NCBI GenBank assembly: GCA_028288545.1
Contig: JAQBNQ010000109.1
Coordinates: 1-7,118, forward strand
Source of the DNA: Bacteroidota bacterium
Lineage (GTDB): Bacteria > Bacteroidota > Bacteroidia > Chitinophagales > LD1
Direction of reading: 5' to 3'
DNA length: 7,118 nt
A program made the translations under genes and the position numbers. The notes beneath the pieces are model-generated. The model had not been told where the DNA came from and did not search any database. It saw nothing but the letters and a program-made list of their open reading frames with translations. This document shows, piece after piece, positions 1 to 5,585 of this stretch; within the stretch, counting starts at the first letter, position 1, and every line of letters begins with the position of its first letter.

Positions 1-1079
1 CTTTTGCCAATATTATAAAGCACCTGGAAAAGCACAAACACTGCAGCAAAGTAGCCGAAAGCGCTAACCGTTACTACCCAATTCCACGCTACAACGCCGC
101 GTATTAACAACAGTACCAGTGGCAGGGAAATTAGCGAAGTGGCGATTAAAGTAACTGCTACCATCTTATCTGATAGGCCAAGGTAGGCGAGGTGATGGGT
201 AATGTGGTCTTTTCCCCCAACAAAGGGCGATTGTTTGCGCATTAGGCGGCGTATTGTTACCGTCATGGTGTCAATAAGGGGCACAATAAAAAACAGCATC
301 GGCACCACAAACTGCCTGAACTGTATAACATCAGTTGAACTACTATCGCGGAAATTCCAGAAGAAAAGAATGCTGGTGGAAGCTAAAAACACACCGAGGA
401 ACTGGCTGCCGGTATCACCCATAATGATGCGCGATGGATTCCAGTTAAAATATAAAAAGCCGCCTAAAGAGCCCAACACGCCCACCAACATTACCAGATA
501 AAAGGCATTTAGCGAAACCGGGCCTGTAATTATTACAGTAATTAACCCAATAATAATACTGGCCGAAATGGATGAGGTAATAGCATCCATGTTATCCAGC
601 ATGTTAATGGAGTTCATAAGGCCTATTACCCATACTATAGTAATTATAAAATCCACCGATGCGTTACCGGTAGCCTTAATGTACACATCGGATATAATGA
701 GAATAAAAGCGCAGGAAAGCTGGATAATGAATTTTGCCAGTGGATTGGTATTATAGGCATCGTCCGCAAGGCCCAGCAAAAACCCAAGGCTGGTACTGGC
801 GATAATGCCTATCAGGTGTTTATCCAGCAAATAATCGGTTTGGCGCGGCAGAGTACCTATAACCGAAATAGAGATAAGGAAAACTATAAAAAATGAAATC
901 CCGCCAATAGCAGGTTTTACATTGCTGCTCCACCTTACCTGGTTCACTCCATTTTCCATCCGGGCGCCCAGGTTAAAAGAAAACTTAAGAAAAAGCCAGT
1001 TTATTAAAAAAGAGAAGAAACCGCTGATCAGAAAGAAAAGCAGGAGGAACGCTACTAAATATTGATCATCAACTATCAT
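1..1079 (-). CDS. Polyprenyl-phosphate sugar-1-phosphate transferase, WecA/MraY family (3' end cut off by window edge)
   Basis: This integral membrane enzyme is expected to move a HexNAc-1-phosphate from a UDP-sugar to undecaprenyl phosphate, the priming step of surface-polysaccharide synthesis. The ATG at 1079 opens a frame with no stop down to base 1, giving 359 residues. The family is usually about 320-380 aa, so little is missing. The protein is highly hydrophobic, with about ten or eleven membrane segments (for example near residues 5-27, 59-78, 88-104, 116-131, 191-212, 255-270, 304-326 and 331-352). Family motifs appear in order: KPAIGG (55-60), the catalytic Asp pair in GLADDAYNTNP (D106, D107), NSINMLDNMDAI (156-167, D162), GDTGSQFLG (221-229) and the His motif GGKDHITHHL (288-298). 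The motif set supports WecA/TagO/MraY over the PglC/WbaP priming enzymes. The nucleotide sugar used cannot be read from sequence. It starts 31 nt after the wzc stop, without a clear Shine-Dalgarno sequence. The central motif has DNMDAI where most relatives have DG.DGL or DNMDGL. Confidence 0.93.
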   Translation of the reverse strand, partial: MIVDDQYLVAFLLLFFLISGFFSFLINWLFLKFSFNLGARMENGVNQVRWSSNVKPAIGGISFFIVFLISISVIGTLPRQTDYLLDKHLIGIIASTSLGFLLGLADDAYNTNPLAKFIIQLSCAFILIISDVYIKATGNASVDFIITIVWVIGLMNSINMLDNMDAITSSISASIIIGLITVIITGPVSLNAFYLVMLVGVLGSLGGFLYFNWNPSRIIMGDTGSQFLGVFLASTSILFFWNFRDSSSTDVIQFRQFVVPMLFFIVPLIDTMTVTIRRLMRKQSPFVGGKDHITHHLAYLGLSDKMVAVTLIATSLISLPLVLLLIRGVVAWNWVVTVSAFGYFAAVFVLFQVLYNIGK

Positions 1080-1110
1080 GCAGACTTATTCTGTTTTGAT
1101 CAACTTAATT

Positions 1111-3576
1111 TTATTTGCCACCAAACATCCGTTTCAGCCACGAGGTAGTTTTCCTGCGCGATTCTGAAGTATAATATCCCTCACCGTATTTAGTTCCAAA
1201 ATAACCGTAACCGTAGCCGTATCCATAGCCGTATCCGTAACCATAATTATTGCCATAGCTATATCCGTAACTTGAACCATAACCCGATGCACCACGGCCA
1301 TAATCGTTTACCACCACCGAAAGGTTTTTGATCTTGCTATCGGTAATTATCCTTTGAATGCTATGCACAAAGCTGCGGTTAGAGTAAGCAGCTCTCAAAA
1401 TATAAATAGGGTAATCCGAAATTTTAAGGATCTCCAACGCATCTGTTACAAGCCCAATTGGCGGGGTATCAATAACAATATAGTCGTACTTGGTTTTCAG
1501 GTAATCCAGCAATTCGTGCAGTTTCGGCAACAAAATAAGCTCCGAAGGATTTGGAGGTACAGGCCCCGAAGTAATAAAGTCCAGGTGCGGAATGCCCGAC
1601 TCCATAATGCAATCATCAATCTGCGTTTGCCCACTTAATATGGTACTTACACCTTTGTGACTTTCCACGTCAAATATCTTATTCAAACGCGGTTTACGCA
1701 TATCAAAGTCAAGTATCACCACTTTCTTGTTCAGCAAACTCAATATGGCCGCAATGTTCAGCGACACAAATGTTTTTCCCTCTCCCGGTATGGTGGATGT
1801 AGTAGAAAGTATTTTTGGCCCCGGTGTGTTTGAAATAAATTGAAGGTTGGCCCGCACCGCTCTGAATGCCTCGGTAATAGAAGCTTTAGGATCCTGCGTA
1901 ACAACTATCTGCGAACGCTCCAATTCTTCCTTATACCGCGGTATAATACCCAGCATAGGAGCTTTGGTTTTCTTTTCAACGTCTTCTACAGAAATGATAG
2001 TGTTATGCAGCAGGTACCGGATAACAATCATTATCAAACCGATCAATAAGCCAATGGCAAAGCCCGCTATCTTTACAACGCTCTCATTAGGCGAAATAGG
2101 TGCCTGGTCGTAGCTGGCTGCTTGTAAAACCACGTAATCCGATACAATTCCCGCACTGGCAATCAGGTAGTTCGACTTCTGTTCAAACAGGTTCATTACA
2201 AAGTTGTTCCTGATATCTGCCATCTTTTCCAATCGCAAAAATTTGCTTTGCAATCCCGGCATTCTCATCAGTTCGTCCATGTACTTCTGGTACTCCTCCT
2301 TCATGGAATCGAAACTCTTTTTCAGGGCGAATATCTCGTTATCAAGATTTTTATTGAGCCTGATCTTTGAATCCTCAATTTGCTTATCAATTAAGCGGAT
2401 ATTAGGGTGCTGTGTAGTAGCATCCAGCAAAAGGTTATTCCTCTGCTCCTGCAAAACATTGATGTGATCAATATCGTCCTTAAAATTGCGTTCCGTTAAC
2501 TTAAATTTTACACTGGGCAGGTTGGCATATTCCTTATTGCTGTTAAGCATCCCCTTAAACACCAGCATCATAGCAATGTCGTCTTCAAAATCGCGGAATC
2601 TGCCTTCGTATTCCAATGTTTTTTGCGAAAGCTGACTCAGGTAATCGTTGCCCTTATCCAGGTAGCCGTCCTTTATTCTTTCGTGGGTTATTGAATCCTG
2701 AAAAAAGTCGGCCTTAATTCCAAAAGTATCTATCTGGCTATTAATAAAATTCAAAATATTCCTGAATCCTTCAGTCTTCCTTTCCAGGTCATACTTTATA
2801 AACTCGGTGCTCATGGTGGCCACAATATCTTTAGCCCGCGCAGGATTCCGGTCGTTGTACTGAAGTCCGATCGTCTTTGATTTATCGTCGGCTGCTATTA
2901 CAACTATCTTATCAGCAATTTCATCAATCAGGTCACTCTTATTTAAAAACTTAAAGAAGTAGATACCTGACAGATCTTCGTCCGTTAAATGACTTTTATT
3001 GATGTGTATTTTTACAGAAAAATATGGGTTTGAAAATACCTGGCCTGTGTCGTTTTTATACTCGTATTCCTTTCCGTTCATGCTAAAACCCATATAAATT
3101 TTAGACGGGTTCAGTATCTTAACATAAATAGGGGTATTAATAATTTCATCCTTTGTCATATCGCCATCTACTATAAATGGCGAGGAGGTGTACAATTCGT
3201 TGGTAATGAATTTTGTTTTGCCCTCTTTGTAATAGCCTATTTGTAGCGGAAGACTATTCACTACCCTTGTAACAAGCAGGTTGGATTTTATGAGCTGGAT
3301 TTCGCGGTTTACTTCTGCATCGGCCTGGTCTTGTTGCAACAAAGCTTTTACTCCTAATATCTGCGTCGTCTTTTCCGTCTTCATCATCATGGTACCATTG
3401 GCCTGGTATATACGCGGTGTATAACGGAGGTAAATGACCGATAAGGTGATAGAGATGATAATGATAAGCACCAGCCAAACAACCGACTGGTTTACAACAT
3501 AGATAAGCAGGCCAAGGTTGAAATCATCAACCGGGCTTGAACTTTCCGTTTCGGTATCGTTTATATTATTTTCCAA
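1111..3576 (-). CDS. wzc: Wzc-type polysaccharide co-polymerase and bacterial tyrosine autokinase
   Basis: This 821-aa inner-membrane protein should regulate polymer length and export by cycles of tyrosine autophosphorylation. Order of parts: a short acidic cytoplasmic N-terminus; a Wzz domain with TM1 at about 32-50; a long periplasmic, largely coiled-coil stretch (about 265-480); a GNVR-like segment ending in SYDQAPISPN (488-497); TM2 at about 501-519; then the cytoplasmic BY-kinase. Kinase landmarks are the activation motif EAFRAVRANLQF (569-580), Walker A IPGEGKT (596-602), Walker A' ILDFDMRKPR (621-630), PPNPSELI (674-681) and Walker B YIVIDTPP (699-706). The tail (759-802) holds 16 tyrosines, including a (YG)7Y run, followed by a basic end, SWLKRMFGGK. 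Domain and kinase are fused, as in Gram-negative Wzc and unlike the split CapA/CapB of Firmicutes. The start is TTG: an in-frame TAG lies 12 nt upstream, and the next Met (residue 63) would delete TM1. It overlaps wza by 11 nt, which suggests coupled translation. The symbol is given at family level. Confidence 0.96.
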   Translation of the reverse strand: MENNINDTETESSSPVDDFNLGLLIYVVNQSVVWLVLIIIISITLSVIYLRYTPRIYQANGTMMMKTEKTTQILGVKALLQQDQADAEVNREIQLIKSNLLVTRVVNSLPLQIGYYKEGKTKFITNELYTSSPFIVDGDMTKDEIINTPIYVKILNPSKIYMGFSMNGKEYEYKNDTGQVFSNPYFSVKIHINKSHLTDEDLSGIYFFKFLNKSDLIDEIADKIVVIAADDKSKTIGLQYNDRNPARAKDIVATMSTEFIKYDLERKTEGFRNILNFINSQIDTFGIKADFFQDSITHERIKDGYLDKGNDYLSQLSQKTLEYEGRFRDFEDDIAMMLVFKGMLNSNKEYANLPSVKFKLTERNFKDDIDHINVLQEQRNNLLLDATTQHPNIRLIDKQIEDSKIRLNKNLDNEIFALKKSFDSMKEEYQKYMDELMRMPGLQSKFLRLEKMADIRNNFVMNLFEQKSNYLIASAGIVSDYVVLQAASYDQAPISPNESVVKIAGFAIGLLIGLIMIVIRYLLHNTIISVEDVEKKTKAPMLGIIPRYKEELERSQIVVTQDPKASITEAFRAVRANLQFISNTPGPKILSTTSTIPGEGKTFVSLNIAAILSLLNKKVVILDFDMRKPRLNKIFDVESHKGVSTILSGQTQIDDCIMESGIPHLDFITSGPVPPNPSELILLPKLHELLDYLKTKYDYIVIDTPPIGLVTDALEILKISDYPIYILRAAYSNRSFVHSIQRIITDSKIKNLSVVVNDYGRGASGYGSSYGYSYGNNYGYGYGYGYGYGYGYFGTKYGEGYYTSESRRKTTSWLKRMFGGK
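1201..1245 (-). repeat. Imperfect hexanucleotide repeat encoding the (Tyr-Gly)7-Tyr run of the Wzc tail
   Basis: On the coding strand the units are TAY-GGN, encoding residues 778-792 of the kinase (Y778 to Y792, alternating with Gly). The third codon positions vary (TAT/TAC, GGA/GGT/GGC), so it is not a perfect microsatellite, but the 6-bp period is clear. Looser Tyr-Gly units extend on both sides, from about 1171 to 1302. Unit gain or loss would keep the frame and change the number of possible phosphorylation sites. Tyrosine clusters at this place are known in BY-kinases; the strict YG alternation is what stands out. Confidence 0.9.
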
Positions 3577-3584
3577 ATGCCTTT
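3566..3584 (-). promoter_or_regulatory. Translation start region of wzc: TTG start inside the end of wza, with AAAGG just upstream
   Basis: The wzc start codon TTG occupies 3576-3574 and the wza stop TAA occupies 3568-3566, so the genes overlap by 11 nt in different frames. An AAAGG purine stretch lies at 3584-3580, only 3 nt from the TTG, which is closer than the usual Shine-Dalgarno spacing. In the wzc frame a TAG at 3588-3586 rules out any upstream start, so TTG is the only reasonable choice. A weak start in an overlap suggests re-initiation by ribosomes finishing wza. Confidence 0.72.
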
Positions 3585-4345
3585 GCTAATAGTATTACAG
3601 TGGTAACCGTGGTAACAAGTCCGAGGTAGGGGGTAAACTCGGAAAGTATAAGGGTAGCAATATTTGTTCTCTTTTGTTCAATGTATATAATGTCGTTACT
3701 CTGAACGATCAAATCAGCCTTTCTCATTCCTTCCAGTGTCGACAAGTCAATCAATATTACCTGGGGGTTTTTAATATCGCCCCTTATCACTTTAATGTTA
3801 TAGGCCTTTAGTGCCTGGTCCAGCCCGCCCGATTTTGCAATAACCTCTAACAAGTTAGTTGGCGCAAAGTTTAAGGCCACTACCGAGGCCCCGCTTCCTT
3901 TAAATACAAATGCGCGGCGGTTTTCAACCCTTACAATCACAAAAGGCTCTACAAACAGGCCCGAGTATTTATCGGCTAAAATTCTTTGAAGTTCCTTTTC
4001 GGTGTATCCTTTAACAAACATCTCACCTACTATAGGTAAGCGCACAAAGCCCTCATTATCTACCGGGTAGGTAACAAAACTGCTGGCCGATTGAATAGAG
4101 CTTCCGCCTCCCCCCCCTCCATTTACGTTTCCAATCACATCTACCAGCCTAAACCCATCGCGCGTAAATACCTTAACGCTCATTTCATCGCCCGGCTGAA
4201 TAACATATTGGTCTATTTGCTTCTGTGCAAGTTCAAAGTACTGATAATCCTTCATTTTGAACATCAGGTTCGGATAAAGATATCGGCACGATGGCAAACA
4301 AAACAACATAATAACGACTAAAAACGAGCCTAAGGGTCTTTTCAT
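3566..4345 (-). CDS. wza: Wza/BexD-type outer-membrane polysaccharide export lipoprotein
   Basis: The 259-aa protein is expected to form the outer-membrane channel through which the polymer leaves, docking on the periplasmic part of the Wzc protein encoded next. The N-terminus is a lipoprotein signal: MKR, a hydrophobic stretch, then the lipobox LPSC with Cys20 as the predicted lipidated residue. The Poly_export domain starts at YVIQPGDEMSVKVF (47-60) and continues through FVRLPIVGEMFVKGYTEKEL (100-119). An SLBB-like domain follows (about 142-203: NRRAFVFKG, NLLEVIAKSGGL, IKVIRG), and VQSNDIIYIE (214-223) is the typical end of the fold. A hydrophobic segment (about 238-255) near the C-terminus may be the membrane-spanning helix known from E. 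coli Wza. It is shorter than E. coli Wza (379 aa), which is normal for Bacteroidota homologues. A six-glycine stretch (76-81) sits inside the Poly_export domain and is encoded partly by an eight-G run. The ATG at 4345 directly precedes the signal peptide and has no strong Shine-Dalgarno. The symbol is given at family level. Confidence 0.95.
   Translation of the reverse strand: MKRPLGSFLVVIMLFCLPSCRYLYPNLMFKMKDYQYFELAQKQIDQYVIQPGDEMSVKVFTRDGFRLVDVIGNVNGGGGGGSSIQSASSFVTYPVDNEGFVRLPIVGEMFVKGYTEKELQRILADKYSGLFVEPFVIVRVENRRAFVFKGSGASVVALNFAPTNLLEVIAKSGGLDQALKAYNIKVIRGDIKNPQVILIDLSTLEGMRKADLIVQSNDIIYIEQKRTNIATLILSEFTPYLGLVTTVTTVILLAKAFGK
4110..4117 (-). repeat. Eight-G homopolymer tract inside wza (possible slippage site)
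   Basis: The coding strand has eight consecutive G within codons for a six-glycine stretch (residues 76-81 of Wza). Loss of one G would give a TAG at 4062-4060; gain of one G would give a TAA at 4058-4056. Either change therefore stops the protein about 20 codons later, well before the SLBB domain. G tracts of this length are known slippage sites in phase-variable surface genes of other bacteria; activity here is only inferred. Confidence 0.85.
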
Positions 4346-4362
4346 GTACTTTTATGGATAGG

Positions 4363-4370
4363 CAAACGTA
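4363..4370 (-). promoter_or_regulatory. Possible Bacteroidota-type -7 promoter element upstream of wza
   Basis: TACGTTTG on the minus strand matches the Bacteroidota -7 consensus TAnnTTTG exactly and ends 17 nt before the wza ATG. It lies in the only sizeable gap of the cluster (4346-4400, 55 nt). No TTG/TTTG -33 box was found at the usual distance upstream; that stretch reads AATGCG and similar. A T8 run (4372-4379) sits just upstream of the element. The 5' leader would be very short. An internal promoter for the export genes is plausible but unproven. Confidence 0.3.
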
Positions 4371-4400
4371 TAAAAAAAACGGCAGGGATTCGCATTTACT

Positions 4401-5585
4401 CTACACCTTATCCAGCAGCGAGTAGTATAATTGCGACATATCGCCGCAAAGCCTTTGATAGCTGAACCTTGAATGGACAAAGCTGTTGCCCTGACCGGAT
4501 ATTTTTTTCCGCATTTCTTCGCTTTCTGTTAACTGCAAAAGATTGGCGGCAAAGGCATTTTCGTCGCCTACTTTCGAAAGCAGGGCGGTTTCGTCTTTTA
4601 TCACAATGTTTTCAATGCCGCCTACATTGGTTGACACGATGGGTTTACCTGCTGCCTGTGCCTCTATCAGGCTAACCGGGGTACCTTCATTGTTAGATGT
4701 AAGCGCAATGATATCAAGCCCCGCAAAAGCGATGTCTATGTGTTTTATCCAACTGGTAAAGGTCAAAAGCTTCTTTTCCCCGCTTTGTTCTGTAAACTCA
4801 ATACCCAGCGAGGTAGCCAGTTGCTCTATTTTCTTCCTGTCCTCCCCATCGCCCACAATAAAAGCTCTTATTTTTTTGGTGGTTTTCTTCGATACAATGC
4901 TCAAGGCCTTTAAAAAAAGCTCATGGTTTTTAATAGGCACCAAGCGGCCTACAATACCAATGGCTATCTCATCATCATCCAGGTTATATTTTTCCCTAAA
5001 ATCCTTTCGCTTTTCAACCTGGCCGTCGTTAAATTTTCTAAGGTCAAAGCCTAAAGGAATGATTTCAAACTTTTTGTCGGGAGCAATTTTATAAATGCCG
5101 CCCAATTCCTGTTTTTGTATTTCGCTTAGCACAACAATTTTACTGGTTCGCCTGGCCAAAAAACGCTCTATCTCCAAAAACATCCTTGTTTTAACAGGGT
5201 TAAAATACGAATGAAATATATGCCCATGAAAAGTATGTACTATGACCGGAACCCCGCTGTGCGATGCTGCCAACCGGCCTACCGCTCCTGCCTTTGCTGC
5301 GTGGGTATGAACAATGTCCGGCTTAAATTCGTCAATGATCTTCCTAAGCTTATAATAGGATTTGTAATCACGGAACGGGTGCAGCTCGCGGTACATTTCG
5401 GGTACATAAACAGGGTGGAGGTCGAGATCCTTTACAATAAATTCCGAGCTTTCTTCCGAGTCATCTTTCATGCCCGAAACAAGCAGGGTTTCAAATCCGG
5501 GCTCCATAAATTTACTAAGGTAGGCCGCATTTAAAGTGGGCCCGCCAAGGTTTAACCGGTTGATGATCCTTAAAACTTTAGGCAT
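4401..5585 (-). CDS. Glycosyltransferase, GT-B fold, family GT4-like
   Basis: A cytoplasmic or membrane-associated retaining sugar transferase that probably adds one sugar to the lipid-linked repeat unit. With the start chosen here it has 394 residues. The N-terminal domain opens with PKVLRIINRLNLGGPTLNAA (2-21), whose GG loop is typical of GT4 enzymes, and carries VHTHAAKAGAVGR (92-104) and HTFHGH (117-122). The C-terminal Glycos_transf_1 domain has GIVGRLVPIKNH (210-221, with the R214/K219 phosphate-binding pair), FIVGDGEDRKK and the EX7E motif EGTPVSLIE (300-308), then AQAAGKPIVSTNVGG. An ATG 66 nt upstream (5651) is in frame, but its 22 extra residues look unlike the family and would overlap asnB by 74 nt. 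The ATG at 5585 begins the conserved strand and overlaps the asnB stop by 8 nt, so I prefer it. Donor and acceptor sugars cannot be read from sequence. The stop (TAG) is 55 nt before the wza start. Confidence 0.93.
   Translation of the reverse strand: MPKVLRIINRLNLGGPTLNAAYLSKFMEPGFETLLVSGMKDDSEESSEFIVKDLDLHPVYVPEMYRELHPFRDYKSYYKLRKIIDEFKPDIVHTHAAKAGAVGRLAASHSGVPVIVHTFHGHIFHSYFNPVKTRMFLEIERFLARRTSKIVVLSEIQKQELGGIYKIAPDKKFEIIPLGFDLRKFNDGQVEKRKDFREKYNLDDDEIAIGIVGRLVPIKNHELFLKALSIVSKKTTKKIRAFIVGDGEDRKKIEQLATSLGIEFTEQSGEKKLLTFTSWIKHIDIAFAGLDIIALTSNNEGTPVSLIEAQAAGKPIVSTNVGGIENIVIKDETALLSKVGDENAFAANLLQLTESEEMRKKISGQGNSFVHSRFSYQRLCGDMSQLYYSLLDKV
5578..5585 (-). other. Eight-base overlap of the asnB stop and the glycosyltransferase start
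   Basis: The coding strand reads ATGCCTAA: the ATG (5585-5583) starts the glycosyltransferase and the TAA (5580-5578) ends asnB. No Shine-Dalgarno is seen before it, so translation of the second gene probably depends on ribosomes finishing the first. This supports co-transcription of the two genes. Confidence 0.75.

Noticed and set aside
202..756. Two plus-strand open frames (202-501 and 568-756)
   Set aside because: Both are antisense to the polyprenyl-phosphate transferase, whose minus-strand frame is open across the whole stretch and carries all family motifs.
1081..1103. Short inverted repeats (TTGATCAA, and CAGA with TCTG) in the gap before the polyprenyl-phosphate transferase
   Set aside because: Stems of only four base pairs are expected by chance in this composition, and no known operator was recognised.
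1354..2467. Several plus-strand open frames (1354-1638, 1840-2049, 1847-2113, 2204-2467)
   Set aside because: All lie antisense to the kinase and C-terminal coiled-coil coding part of wzc; none has a domain or a start context.
3254..3478. Minus-strand 74-codon frame within wzc
   Set aside because: It is a frame-shifted reading of the start of wzc; the true frame encodes TM1 and the Wzz domain.
4372..4400. T8 run after the glycosyltransferase stop as a rho-independent terminator
   Set aside because: The sequence before the T run (AATGCGAATCCCTGCCG) does not fold into a stable GC-rich hairpin, and a terminator would cut off the co-oriented export genes.
4543..5094. Plus-strand open frame of 183 codons opposite the glycosyltransferase gene
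   Set aside because: It lies entirely antisense to a gene with clear GT4 motifs, has a Ser/Phe/Leu-rich composition typical of an antisense shadow, and shows no recognisable domain.
5211..5534. Plus-strand open frame of 107 codons
   Set aside because: Antisense to the conserved N-terminal domain of the same glycosyltransferase; no start signal or domain seen.
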